64,000 nucleotides of DNA from Rhynchosporium graminicola (taxonomy: Eukaryota > Ascomycota > Leotiomycetes > Helotiales > Ploettnerulaceae), in contig FJUW01000002.1 in the NCBI GenBank assembly GCA_900074885.1, positions 819,001 to 883,000 on the forward strand, in the 5' to 3' direction. Below the pieces are notes generated by a model that saw nothing but the letters and a program-made list of their open reading frames with translations, did not search any database and was not told where the DNA came from. Each line of letters starts with the position of its first letter. The stretch's first letter is position 1. The position numbers were made by a program, and so were the translations under genes. Positions 24,715 to 36,309 of this stretch are shown here, piece after piece.

Positions 24715-25210
24715 GGTGTTGTAGGGGAGCTTCGAAAGCTGAGTCGGAGCTCTACGAGGGGACTCTGGACCTGCATGTAAGAAACAAGAAGGCGAAGTAT
24801 TCCTCGTTGATTCGATTCGAGCCGGTCCTAGGTTCGAGTTCGCTTTGGCTGCTTGTTTTACGTAGTCAACTGGTGGTGCTCGAAATCGTGTTGATAAAGA
24901 GAGATGGTTCAAAGTTCTTTCTTGGCTTCAGCAACTGCACACGAGACGCGCCTGCTCAGTACAGTACAACAAGGCTGCGACTGCGCTATAAGTAATAGGT
25001 AACTGTTAAGAAGGTGCCCGGGCCAAATTATGTCACCGCCTTGGGCAGAACAATGGAAAGTTGAATGTTTGATCGGGCGCTGATCATATTCTGCCCTCAA
25101 GTGGTGACATGCTTAATTAGTCTTGGCTCATCTGCATTCAGTAGCACCCTTTGCCCGTTCATGAGCGCTTCAACCCTCCGAGATTCATTCCACCTCCACC
25201 TAGAATCAAG
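24715..25210. other. Divergent promoter region, PTA1 and COA3
   Basis: About 500 bp between the two start codons. The short frames here are not convincing. It probably works as a bidirectional promoter for two housekeeping genes. Confidence 0.5.
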
Positions 25211-25576
25211 ATGCCTGTGTAAGTTTTTGCATAATGAATAACGTCTATTCCCGTTGTCGCTTTTCTAATTCGCACAGATTGCCGCGATCCTCGTACTACG
25301 ATAAGCATTATAAGCAATCCGCCGCCCTCATTCGAGCTAGAAGGCCATATCTGATCAAAAATGCGCTGACCGGTCTGGCTCTGTTTGGATTCTGCGGTTT
25401 CGTTTGTTAGTCGCCTCAAGAGTGCGTTGGTGTCAATCAAAGCTGATTAATACATGGTAGATTCATTCACCATTCGTGCGGTTGCCCAGGATGACTTCGA
25501 GGATGTTCAGGTTCCAGATGCTCCAACACAGTCACCGTCAGCAGGAGCGAGTACTATGGCGCCCGTGGTGAAGTGA
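25211..25576 (+). CDS. COA3: Cytochrome c oxidase assembly factor 3 (Coa3)
   Basis: Coa3 is a small inner-mitochondrial-membrane protein that stabilises newly made Cox1 and links its translation to complex IV assembly. Three exons (25211-25218, 25278-25405, 25461-25576) give 83 codons. The first exon is only 8 nt (MPV, split). The protein shows the family signature PRSSYYDKHYKQSAALIRAR, then a matrix-proximal RRPYLIKNA, one membrane segment (LTGLALFGFCGFVYSFTI) and the conserved AVAQDDFEDVQVPD on the other side. The gene is easy to miss because no exon exceeds 130 nt. Confidence 0.92.
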
Positions 25577-25897
25577 AGAACTAGAGAGATGACAGGAAGG
25601 CATGCGGAAATAGTCATGTACGATCAATATTTGGCAGGGTGTACAATCACACAACGAATTGGCATGGATGGCGTTTGAAACCAAGACTTTGAAGTCAAGG
25701 CTTTGAAGACAGAGCATACCATAGCTCTATGTTATACATACAAATGCCATCAGACAGGCATATATCTGCGCCAAAATCCTCATGGCCCGAATGCCTATAC
25801 AAGACAAGTTCAAGCCTCCATCCAAAACTCCCATGTGTAATGCCCAACCCAAGTACGCCTTCGCCATATGTGCCCCGTCATTATCGTATAAACTGAT
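25577..25897. other. Convergent intergenic region
   Basis: Only 3' flanks of COA3 and the Dep1/Sds3-type gene fit here. There is an internal near-repeat AAGACTTTGAAGTCAAGGCTTTGAAG around 25680-25710. No gene is seen. Confidence 0.5.
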
Positions 25898-28162
25898 TTA
25901 GAACCGACTCGCCATCGCCGCTACTTGCTCCCGCCTTGCTTCATGTGGAAAATCTCTGGGTGCCTCCGCTAAACCCACCGAAGGCTGTTGGTTTACATTG
26001 TTCTTCGACGGATCAGGCGCGTGGTTTTGGCCATTCTGTTGATCTCGTAGTGCTGGTGGATGTCGATTCTGCTGAGGGGATAATGATGGTTGCCTGCTGC
26101 CCAGCGGCGAGGGAGCTATCGTATGACTATGATTTGAATTGACGAAAGGATTGTGTGGAGAGATCCGACCTCCAGAGACGCCGTTTGAATGATGGAGTAA
26201 AGATGATGAGTTTGAAAAAGTACCGGATATTGGTAATCCTGAGCCGTGTTGATGTGAGTTTCGCCGAGGCTGAACCTGTACCTGAGAAAAGGGACTGGCT
26301 GTTCTTGGAACTTGCTGATTCAAGGGTTGTCTTTGTATGATATGTGCGTGAGACGGATGCTGGGGATTTGCCCATGGAGTTTCTTTCATGAATTGCTCTT
26401 CCGCTGGCCTGAACCGCGAGGATGAACTGGCGTGGCGAAGCGCAGCAAGTTCTTGCAAGGGCATGGCTGGTTGGGGTTGTTGAACTTCTCTTGTTCGCTA
26501 CGACCAGTTAGTATCTCCCATGGAGTGATTATATCTTAATGCCATACACTCATCTTTGGAAAATCATCTTCTATCTCTGCAGCAGTGGCAGAGGCCATTG
26601 GTGGAGCTGCCGGAAATCCCACGTGCTTAGCCACCCCGGAGAGAATCGAAACCTCGCTATTGTAAGCCACTTGATTCAATATTTGTTGTGATCTCCGAGC
26701 TGGGAATTTCAAGGCATAATCCGGAATGCTACCAGCATGATTTCTCCTGTCGTGCTGTATGTCGTACCATTTCTGTCCAAGGTGTTCAAGCTTCTTTTCT
26801 CGAATTTCGCGAACTTCTTGTTGGTATTGAACGAGAATCTGACTTCTCTTCGCCACAGATTGAATCTTGAGATTCTCCAACTCGAATTCTTTCAATTTGT
26901 CTGCGATCCGTATACGTTCGTCCCTTCGGGCAGTTATACTTCGCATCATCGAGAGGTATCCGGGATGTGTAGGATTGTCTTGCCGAAGCATCTCTTCTTC
27001 CCTGTTCAATTGCGCCATCCGTTCCTCGTAGAGCCTTAGAGCATGATTAGTGATGTCAAAACATAGAGTTGGTCTAACCTCACCTGTCTCTGAAAGTAGC
27101 GAATTGTCGCTCTATCGTCACTAACTTTTCAATTGCGATTCGCTTTTTCTCCACTGATTCGATTAGCAAAGATTCAAGATTTGAAGGCTGTAGTAACTCA
27201 CGTTCTTCTTCATTCTTTATAGCAGCCTCCGCCTCGTCGTCGCCCTCAGCATCTGCTCCTTCATCGCCATTCCTGACCTCATATTGTCCATTGACTACAA
27301 TGTCGCCATCTGGGTCTTCGTGCCCCTCCACACCATTCTCAACAGCTTTCTTCTTTTTTCGACCTCTCTTCTTGGGCGATATCGGTATGTTTTGCGCCTC
27401 TGTGTTGTCCTCCTCAGCTGCGACAGCCTCCTCCACTTCTTCGGGAATTTCGTCCTCTTGCGCTACCTCTTCGTCGTCGCCAGAAACATTTCCGCTGATT
27501 GGATTCGACAAATCCCCCTCTTCATCAGGATCGGCATCGTCCTCAATCGCATAGTCATCGCCGGGGTTCAGTACAGAACCAGTACGCTTGCGCAAAGGCT
27601 CGTCCAGACCATCCACTGCACCCCCAGCCATTATAGAATGTTTGCGCTTCCTCGTATCTGCGTCTGCAAGCAGAAGTAAATTCTTCCCATCGCCGGCCGA
27701 GTCTCCTAGCGAGGTGGGCGCGGTCGTATGTTCCTGCTCGGGGTTCCCACGCTCTGAACTTTTTGGCGAGTCGGGGTCATTCAGCGAAATGTCGTCGGGG
27801 GACAATGGATCATCGTCATCGTCGTCCATATCAGCGGGACCTATTTGCTGATGTAGTTTGCTTGGACTCTGTTCGTAAACTTGACTGCTGTCGTGAGCGC
27901 TCATGACGAGGTCCTGCTGCTGTCGAAATTTACGGGGTGATTCTTCGAGACGTTCCGTCTCTGCCTCCGAGTCATTCTCGTCGTCGTCAGAGTTTACACT
28001 GAGCTCATCAGATCCTTCAACGTCCTCGTCTTGGTCACCATCTTTGTCTTCAATTTCACTCAAGCTGCTGGACCCGTCACCGTCGATCTCGACATCGCTC
28101 AGCTCGGTCAAGGAGCCATCTTCGCGGGCGACCTGTAGTAAAGCATCTATTGCTTCCTCCAT
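25898..28162 (-). CDS. DEP1: Dep1/Sds3-like subunit of the Rpd3L histone deacetylase complex
   Basis: Sds3-like proteins hold the Sin3-Rpd3 histone deacetylase together and act in transcriptional repression. Three exons (28162-27084, 27034-26548, 26497-25898) give 721 codons. Residues 1-330 are very acidic and disordered (runs of D/E, a KKRGRKKKK basic patch). The Sds3-like domain follows: an ESLLIESVEKKRIAIEKL helix into RDRLYEERMAQLNREEEMLRQ, then a long coiled coil. The C-terminal 200 residues are rich in Q, N, S, H and P. The start ATG at 28162 is the first in frame; the upstream extension has only a GTG. Assignment to Dep1 rather than its paralogue Sds3 is a judgement. Divergent from NOP12. 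Confidence 0.75.
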
Positions 28163-28646
28163 TTCAATGGCAACCACGTGAATAATGCTATCCGTACCCG
28201 TTCTTACTTGTATACGCGGTGGCCCTTACATAACCTCGTGTCGGGATGTGCGATGGGGTAAAGGTCGTGATTTTTATGTGCGCGGACGTTATTGATTAAA
28301 GAAGATCGAGTTGTTGAGCGTTTTTCATGGAGCATGTGTATTGCTGAGAGTGTAAACCAGCTGTCGCAGAGATTCGAGGGCGAGGGCAAGTTGGGTTGAG
28401 GAGTGAAGAGTTGTGTGTGGTGGGAGAGGAAGAGGAAGCTGGGGTGGACTCCAGACCAAGAGCAGACGCAGACGCATTCGCGGGTGATCAAATCCTGGTC
28501 CATCCGGACTTCAGCTAGCTACACCGCCCGCTATATCAAGTTAGCCCCAAATCTCTAAATTCAAAAAATATATTCCCGCTGGGCAGGAGATACGACCCTT
28601 GGTGCTTTTCACGATATCCTTCAATTATTATTTTCAAACCGATAAA
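28163..28646. other. Divergent promoter region, Rpd3L subunit and NOP12
   Basis: A 484-bp spacer. A 99-codon minus frame (28503-28204) looks like chance. Likely a shared promoter of two nuclear housekeeping genes. Confidence 0.5.
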
Positions 28647-30540
28647 ATGGGTAAATACAGTCGCAAAGATGGCGAGGATCGCAAGGAGAAATCCAAGGGC
28701 AAGGGGCATTCCAAAAAGTCTATGGTCGTGGATGAGGCGGCAGTTGATCCAACTCTAGCATTGCTGTTTGCGTCAAGCGTGAGTACTCCATCAACGCACT
28801 TTTTTGAGAGGAAATGCTTAATACTAAAAATCGCAATAGGCTGGTCCCGTCAAAGCGCCTCCAAGATCGCGCTACACAGAAGCTCCACCACCAAGAAGAC
28901 AGATTGTTGGGGAATCAGATAGCGATGACGAGGAAGCGGAAGCTGAGGGCGACGAGGACGATTTGAGCAGCTTGGAGGGAGACTTAGATGATGCGGACTT
29001 GGAACGGCTATCAGAATCTGATGATGAGCAAGATGGAGGGGTTGGATTGGACAGTATTATCGAAGCCTCTGCCCTAAAGCCCGAGCGGAAGCGCAAGAGG
29101 AAAGCCGAAGAAGAAGACTTAGAAGGCAAATACATGCAGAAGCTGGCTAGGGAGGAGGAAAAGGAGGAAGAACAGCGCAAGGCTGACAGACGCCTCAAGC
29201 GTCAAAGGACAATGGCTGAGCAGAAACCGGACATGTCGGAGGGGGCTGAAGAACAAGCATCAAATTCATATGAAGCTTCAGCAGATGGCATCGATAGCGA
29301 TTCAGATGCCGAAAAACCAGCGACCAGAGCCACACTGGCCAACGTTCCTTTGCACGAATCTCTAGCTCCAAGTAAAGATTCCTTGGAGCTTGAAAAATCC
29401 ACTCGAACAGTCTTCCTCGCCAATGTTTGTACCTCAGCAATCACCGATAAGTCCGCCAAAAAAGCACTTCTTGCTCACATGGGATCCTTCCTTTCAGAGC
29501 TTCCCGGACCTCTAGCAGGCAAGCCAGATCACAAGGTTGAATCGATTCGTTTCCGGTCGACTGCTTACGCTGGCACTGCACTCCCTAAGAAAGCGGCATT
29601 TGCTAAGAAAGAGCTCATGGCTGCCACGACGAAAAGTACGAATGCCTACGTTGTATACTCCACTGCATTTGCAGCTAGAGAAGCTGTAAAAAAGTTGAAT
29701 GGGACTACGATTTTGGACCGCCACCTTCGCGTAGACGGAGTCGCGCATCCTGCCAAAACAGATCACCGCCGGTGTGTTTTCGTTGGGAATCTCGGATTCG
29801 TTGATGATGAGAGCATGCTTGATCAAGGGGGAGAAACTGAGCGCAAGCGTTCCAAGATTCCGTCCGACATTGAGGAGGGTTTATGGCGACAATTTGGCAA
29901 GGCAGGAACCGTAGAAAGTGTACGAGTGGTACGAGACGAGAAAACTAGAGTCGGAAAAGGGTTCGCTTATGTGCAGTTCGAGGCAAATCTCCTTGCTCTA
30001 CCCCTCGAGAAATCAATTTTCTAATAATCACAGGATGCGAATTCGGTAGAAGCTGCACTTCTCTTCAACGAGAAAAAATACCCCCCTATGTTACCCCGCG
30101 TGTTGCGTGTGGTCCGTGCCAAGGCTGTTCGCAAAACCGCCAATGCCGCAGCTGCCAACACCCGATCAGATCCTCGCAATAGTAGAACTAATAATAAACC
30201 TCGTATCTATCAACCAAAGACAACTTCTGAGATGTCTTCGCTCCAGGGTCGAGCTGGAAAACTTCTAGGAAAGTCTGGAGCCGCGCAATTCAAGAAGAAG
30301 GATGCTGCCAGCGGTGCGAATGGTACTGTGATGGGAAAGAAGGGCGATGGGAAAGTCATCGAAGGTATTAGCAAGACACCGGAGGCCATCATCTTTGAAG
30401 GATACAGAGCCAGTTCTAAGAATGGAAGACCGAAGGATCTTAAGATGAGTGGTGCGAAAAAGGGGAAGGGAAAGCCGAAGTCGAGAAGTAGTACTCGTGC
30501 GAGTTCTTGGAGGAAAGCAGGCGGCAAGAAAACGAGTTGA
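28647..30540 (+). CDS. NOP12: Nucleolar RNA-binding protein Nop12
   Basis: Nop12 is a nucleolar RRM protein needed for 25S rRNA maturation and 60S subunit assembly. Three exons (28647-28778, 28840-29982, 30034-30540) give 593 codons. The N-terminal third is acidic/basic with KRKRKAEEED and coiled regions. Two RRMs follow: the first with RTVFLANVC (RNP2-like) and AYVVYSTAFAAREAVKKLNG, the second with RRCVFVGNLGF (RNP2) and KGFAYVQFE (RNP1). The C-terminus is basic (KKGKGKPKSRSS...GGKKTS), fitting nucleolar targeting. Intron 2 has a GC donor (GAG|GCAAAT); there is no GT at all in the 51-nt intron, so the GC-AG reading is strong. Confidence 0.9.
29983..30033 (+). other. GC-AG intron in NOP12
   Basis: A 51-nt intron GAG|GCAAAT...CTAATAATCACAG|GATGCG. 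It contains no GT dinucleotide, so a GT-AG alternative at this position does not exist. Removing it gives FVQFE-type RNP1 followed by DANSVEAALLFNEKKYPP, as expected in Nop12. Confidence 0.85.
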
Positions 30541-31015
30541 GGAACGATCGTATAGTCTAATCAATAGCCCAAGAGAATGTGAGTTGTCTGAGTAAGCCTA
30601 GCAATGAATATGTTTACTCTCGAGCAGCATGGATTTCACCCGCAAAAGGCTGTAACTAGCACGACATGAATGAACTGCACAAAATTATAGGTGATTCATA
30701 TTTCTCGACATATTTTGGACTTCAAAGCTGGGGCCGGATGCTGTGATCTATTCAACGAAGTAAGTGAATATGAATGATTCTCCCCCTTCTCCCTAGCTCA
30801 CCATCCTGGCACTTGAATCCTGGCAGTAATGTCAAGTGAAACGTTCACACTGTTGTGATTCGCGCCTCGACCTCCTTTGCAAGCATAAAAGAACGCTGCT
30901 TCTTACGACTTTCAAAGTTCTCTAACATTAACGACAACACCACATTCAAGATTCCTTCTTGGCAATCAACCACGACTCTACAACAAGCACAAAGTCATCC
31001 CAAGCACTCATCGTC
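30541..31015. other. Intergenic region with promoter of the secreted protein gene
   Basis: Holds the NOP12 3' flank and, near its right end, a TATA-like element followed by a C/T/A-rich leader. No coding frame seen. Confidence 0.5.
30884..30890 (+). promoter_or_regulatory. TATA-like element before the secreted protein gene
   Basis: CATAAAA lies about 130 bp upstream of ATG 31016 and is followed by a CTTCTTACG pyrimidine-rich stretch. The spacing is reasonable for a fungal promoter; this is position and word match only. Confidence 0.3.
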
Positions 31016-31948
31016 ATGATGACCCGCACCCTCTTGACTCTCGCAGTCCTACTGCTTGCCCTCTTCAGAATCGAAGTTATCGGCACCCCGGCTGGTTCTC
31101 TGATCCGTTCTGAGGCCAAATACATGTCTCCAGGCGGTACTTTTCGTAGGTCCTTCCTCTATCAAACCCTCTTGAAGCTCAACATCATCCTACACATAGA
31201 AAGGCCAAAGCTCACCTCCAGCAGTCCCATACCCAAGCGTCCCTCTAGAGTTCAACGGTACGATCGATGGCGTACCGATTATTTCAAAAGGCTCAATTCA
31301 AGCCATCTATGCTCAGCTCGGCCTCGATGACCCCACAGAGACGGCTATTGGATTCTCCAACGAATCAGCTGCTGTTGTTCCGCGCGAAATGGTGAGACAG
31401 CCCAAAAACTCTGCTTGCTTCGAGTATGGTGGATTTAGCTGACTGGCGATAGTCCGATTGTAACTGTGTCCCAGTTCCACATAACAAGCACTGGAAGCGA
31501 GCTTACGTCTTTTCCCTCGAGAAAATCATCAAGGTCATGAGAAATTGGAAGGGTGACTGCAACATCAAGGCTCAAAGCTGCATGCTTTTGAACTGCTACT
31601 ATGGCTCTGCCGTGCATGCTTGCAACGATGTAAGTATCCCTGCAAACCTATGTCCTTCGGATTAATCGCAGCACACTAATCATTTTTTACTCTTCATAGA
31701 AAAAAGAAGACCAGAAACTCAAGTGCAATGTCTTCGCCGACTATACTCAAAAGGTTCGTGATGAATGCTACGTTGCGAAGAAGGGTCTATCTGGCGAGGC
31801 AGGGGGTCAACTCTGGGATACTGAAGGTTGGAACATCTATGTGATCAATGAGGGTTGTGGCGCGCATCAAGTTGGGCCTCCTGTTCTAGACCTCCGGAAT
31901 GAGCGATCGCATTCACTGGAATCTCGAACAGAAGATTCTGAGTATTAG
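31016..31948 (+). CDS. Secreted cysteine-rich protein, unknown family
   Basis: Four exons (31016-31136, 31222-31391, 31453-31629, 31700-31948) give 238 codons. A strong signal peptide (MMTRTLLTLAVLLLALFRIEVIG) is followed by a hydrophilic domain VPYPSVPLEFNGTIDGVPI and a cysteine-rich half with at least nine cysteines (SDCNC, GDC, SC, NCYYG, HACND, KCNVF, DECYV, NEGCG). There are two possible N-glycosylation sites (NGT, NES). No catalytic motif is recognised. Size, cysteine content and secretion fit a candidate effector or other apoplastic protein, but this is inference. The exon 1 to 2 acceptor (CTCCAG) is the least certain; a CAG three bases on would remove one residue. Confidence 0.72.
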
Positions 31949-33362
31949 CTGTTCTCTCGAATCGCGGCTTTGGTCTATCTAGTGCATTATATTATTATTT
32001 GCCATTTCTTCGAGAATATCAGTCTAATAAAGCCTTTTTCTTTCATGCAAACTGCCAAAAGCAATGGTTTGCGTTGATATGAACTGAGTGGTATTCATAG
32101 TTATTACCACGTCTTTTATTTTCTCCGCTGCACGGTCAGGATTAGAAACAGACGCTGGGGGGACGGATATTATCATCCACTGGCAATATACTGGCTTCGG
32201 CGAAATGTCTAGCTACAAACCTATTATATGAACAAATCGAACCTCTATTGACATTGGGACTATAAGCGAGTATCCCTTAGGAGAAAGGAGATGTGTGAAT
32301 GACAAATGTTCTATCTGAGATTTCTCACAACAAGAAGAATGAATGATAGTTTGATACTATCTTTGAGCCGGGGAGCATAATTCAGCAACAACTAAGATAT
32401 GTAAATCTCGTTCCTCCAGCAAACCTCGGCTTGTATTTCTCCAACTCTTCACGACCACTCTGCTAAAGATGATGACCCTTCTTTGGTCCTCCTCAGATAC
32501 CTCTTGGCTCCCCTTCCAATTTCTGGCTCCACATTCATAAATTTTATGAGGAGTAAGTCTTCTCTACTCACGCTTCTCGAAATCTTCTTCCACCATGACC
32601 GCGCACGCAACCAACAGCCAACAGCCAATATCCAATAAAACAATTTACACCATGACGCTTATCGCAACTCTCCTCATGGTGACCTTCCTCGCTACGCAGG
32701 TCCTCAGCGCCGCAGCAAAACCCCTCTGTAGCTAATCCAATGGTCTCTCCTTGCCTGTCGAGCTTTTGTAGTAAATAAAGTTATGAAGCTCTCTTGAGGC
32801 GTTGCCTTGACATATTGACGCATGGCTTAATCAGACAGATCCGACCTCACTATGCACCGCAGCGCCTTTTAAAAATATACAGGTAGTACATACCCAATGC
32901 ACCTCCAGAAACCATACATATCAGATTCCCAACAGCCTCGACCCCAAAATCCGCACTGGATCTCATGCGCGAGTGATCGCAGCGTCGAGAAGCATGTTAA
33001 ACTAGCTTTTCCTCATGATGTTGAAAATGGCACATACTTAAATATTTTACTGAACCAGGCAAAAGTAACTGGACTTACCTTTCACACTATATTTGGATGG
33101 AGCAATTAGCTAGTCTGAATGAAGTGATATTTTTGAGAAAAGCATCATACTTGCTTATCTTCCGAGAAAATGGTCAGAGATACTAATATTACACTTCCGA
33201 GCAGAATAGCTATGCTGAGGCACGAATGCGTGTAGGGAGCTGTACTTGAAAGACAGATTCAGACATTTTTTGATGGTTAGACGTGTGCGCTGATATGCTG
33301 TCTTGCAAAAACAATTCATCGAAAAGCAAGACTAAGCCTTGAATACCCTCAACAGACTCAGT
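31949..33362. other. Intergenic region with a possible micro-ORF
   Basis: About 1.4 kb. Apart from the 27-codon frame at 32652 nothing looks coding. The right end is the 3' flank of the hydrolase gene. Confidence 0.45.
32652..32735 (+). CDS. 27-codon ORF made almost wholly of a signal peptide
   Basis: MTLIATLLMVTFLATQVLSA is a textbook signal sequence and is followed by only seven residues (AAKPLCS) before TAA. No splice donor extends it convincingly. It could be a tiny secreted peptide, a 5' remnant of a decayed secreted-protein gene, or chance. It lies 0.7 kb from the secreted cysteine-rich gene. Confidence 0.25.
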   Translation: MTLIATLLMVTFLATQVLSAAAKPLCS

Positions 33363-34432
33363 CTACTGAGAGGTCGCCCATTGAACGCCCTTGCAAACGT
33401 TTAGCAAAAACTCCTCACCACGCTCGACGCCGGGAAATAACCAGAAGTAATGCGGAACGCCGTCATAGAAATCACTCTTCGTCTTCACACCCTCCTTCTT
33501 CAACATCTCTTCAATAATCTTCCCATCATCTCTCAAGGGATCCTTGCCACAAGTGCTGATATACGTGGGTGGGAAGTCCTTCAGATTCTTGCTTAGTGAC
33601 ACGAAAGCCTTCTCGTTATCAGGTTGGATACCTGCGGCCTCGAAGAACGTCTTCATAGTACCAGCATCAATAATAGGTACTCCGCTGGCATTCTCAGTGT
33701 AAGATGTGTACTGGGATTTGTAGGCTGACGGAACAGAGTCTGGATGGGCAGTCACGGGAACCATGGCAACAATGCCTGAGATTTGAGAGCCAGAGCCAGC
33801 TTTGATGAGCTCGTCGGCAACGGAGAGAGCAAGGCCACCTCCTGCCGAGGCTCCAATTGTGAAAATCTTGGAACTGTCACCGCCAAATTTGGTTACGTTG
33901 GTTCTGGCCTATCTCTGTAAGTAAATCTGACATTTTGCAAACCGGGAGGAGTACTTACCCATTTGAAGGCAGTGAGACTATCGTCGAGTTGAGCAGGCCA
34001 TTTGTCGGTCTGTGTGAGACGATACTCGACTGAGATGATAATGCATGGGGTATTCTTGGAAATCACTCTGCACCACGCATCTTCAGCATCGATGCTGCCA
34101 ACGAGCCATCCGCCTCCGTGGTAGTAAACACCAACTGGGAGCTTCTTGCCAGTTGCTGACGGAGGAGTATAGATCCGGACGGGAACCCCGTCAGCGTTGG
34201 TATTTTCAGTAATGACAGAGGTATCTGGAGGTGGAGCTTGAGCTGCGAGAGCTGCACCCAGACCATTGAATTGGTCGATGATGTCTTGTGGACTCCCGGA
34301 AAGGAGAGGTCGTGATCCCAGGACCTTTTCATACTGTGGGCCACATTAGTCTGATATCAGAAAGTGTAAGTATAAGTGGAGAAGTACATCAAGCCAGCCT
34401 TGGGAGTAGCCTTCAGTGGACGGTTGCACCAT
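33363..34432 (-). CDS. Alpha/beta-hydrolase, HSL-type esterase/lipase
   Basis: Three exons (34432-34388, 34333-33959, 33908-33363) give 321 codons. It is a carboxylester hydrolase of the hormone-sensitive-lipase type (alpha/beta-hydrolase fold 3). The oxyanion motif HGGGW is at residues 87-91, the nucleophile in GASAG (S161), the acid in KDPLRDD (D263) and the base in GVPHYF (H293), so the catalytic triad is complete. No signal peptide is present, so it is probably cytosolic. The first exon codes for 15 residues (MVQPSTEGYSQGWLD). The substrate is unknown. Confidence 0.85.
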
Positions 34433-35206
34433 TGCTAAAGGTTTGTGGAATATGTAGGTACTTTTCAGGTAAGTGAGCAGCAAAGATTGAGACAGGAAGC
34501 TCTTATAATGCTTGGACTGCGAGAACTATCAGTGCAACGTGATTTCGCTTTGATAATCACTGATCTATACAAGTGGGGTGAATCGAGAGAAAGAGGTAGC
34601 GAAGGAGAGCTGAAGCTCATTTATACTCTCGAAGCAACTAAGGCCCTGATCGGAGAAGCTATCTACCAAGCCTCTAGTCTCTGAAGACCGAGAGGGGTAT
34701 TCCGGGATTCCTCTAGCCTCAATTGCTGTACCACCGCACTTTGGTCCATAGTCATGGCAGTAATTGAATATGAATCTGCGACATTCTAATTTGCAGCTAT
34801 TCCACGTATGGTAGTGTCTTCCCAAAGCATGAGCAATGAATTAGGTAGAAATCAGAAAGACAGATTCTGCAATAATTTTGTAAGTCAATGTTCAAGAGAT
34901 CCAAGCCGAGGGCTCTCAATATCAATATCCCCGCAAAATTCAAAAGGGGGCTATCAGCCTCGTGCGGGGAAGCGGGTTAGCGGGGTAGAGTATGGCTTCC
35001 ACCACCAGATTTGTCCGTTGTAAACATGAAGGCCGTACTGGTAGCAGATACAAGCCGGAATAGCTTCAAACGGGAGACGATCAAGTCGAATAGCAGCAAG
35101 TGTTCCGGAGATGGCAGTCAAGGTTGACAACGAAGACCTCGGTCAAGCCGCATGGGCCCAGGTCGGTTTTCTTGGCGTTAAAGATAGTCGGGCCTCTGAT
35201 ACAACA
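34433..35206. other. Intergenic region
   Basis: Promoter side of the hydrolase gene and 3' flank of HPM1. The short frames here (34445-34684, 34565-34825) overlap on opposite strands and show no family signature. Nothing definite. Confidence 0.45.
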
Positions 35207-36309
35207 TCACAATGATGGCATCTTGACTTCAACAACAGCTCTTCTCACTCCGTCCGACTCCTCCCTGATTTGCTTGACAGAACCACCTTGTAAACGAACC
35301 ATTTCGCAGAAGTCCACCATGGATCCACCCACACCAAAATAGACCTTCTTCGCTGCCACCAACGATGTGCTCTCATTTGCAGGTACGCCTTCAAGAAGAC
35401 TCATTAGAGTTTCTGCGAATGCATGCAGCGCAGCTGGTGAATAGATAGTTTCAGCTCCGATGATTGTCAGCCCGGTCGTATCTGATCTCATGCTCCCTTT
35501 GACGAGTTCGACGAATCCTGGACTCCATGCACCGGAGAAGAATGATAGCCTGATTTGGTGTGATTCAAGAGAAGCGAGGAAGTCTTCAATGAAATCTACG
35601 TCAAGGTCCAGCTCGCCTTCAGCTTCCCAAGAATCTTTCCGAACAGTTTGCGCCCAAGATAGAAGGATATTTGGTAACGTGACGAGTTGGAGAACAGTCG
35701 GGTTATAGTCCGCAAAACCAAGATCCAGAGCTCCCGTAGAATCCGAGCTTTCCAACAACCATTGGAAAACAGCCACAGAGGGAAGGGCAGTACCACATCC
35801 CAGCTAGTCTTATCAGCCCTCCTCTCACATCGAACCTAAACACATACCTCTAGGACCTTTCCTGATAAGCCAGCCCTGGCTTTCCTCTTATGCAAGACTT
35901 TGACCACATCCACGGAGCTCTCCCAACTCTTGAACCCACCCTCATAGACTCCTGTTTTCACATCATCTTTTCCTAGGTTCCCTAAACCCTCGTCATCCTC
36001 CTCAGCCATGAGCTGAACACGTACATCCCAAAGCTCTCTTCTCGGAACGGAAATATGAGATCCATCATCAAGCTTGATGACTAGCGTATTGTACACAATT
36101 TTCGACGGTAGTGCCTTCAGCATAGTCTCCAGATCATGTACCTGTGGCTGGAGCAACGGCTGACCCACGATAGGAAAAGCTGAGCTCGTAGCTCGCTGTA
36201 ATGTTCCTGTCTCGGCAGCATGACTTGGCATTACAGGTGCCGAATCGGGCTTCGTGACCGTAGCATCTTCTATGTCGTCTCCTCCAAAGGAGAAGCTGAA
36301 AGTTGACAT
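35207..36309 (-). CDS. HPM1: Protein-histidine N-methyltransferase (Hpm1/METTL18 family)
   Basis: Hpm1 methylates a histidine of ribosomal protein uL3 (Rpl3) using S-adenosylmethionine and affects 60S assembly and translation fidelity. Two exons (36309-35848 and 35803-35207; 44-nt intron GTATGT...ACTAG) give 352 codons. The join completes motif I, KVLE|LGCGTALPS, at residues ~152-163. Further family segments are the N-terminal FSFSFGGDDIE, LDLGFADYNPTVLQLVTLPN (motif II with the ADYN box), FFSGAWS, and GAETIYSPAAL. An upstream in-frame extension lacks an ATG, so the start at 36309 is preferred. Confidence 0.88.

Noticed and set aside
27291..28181. Serine-rich plus-strand frames across the Rpd3L subunit gene
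   Set aside because: They are antisense shadows of the D/E-rich coding region (GAD/GAR codons read backward as serine).
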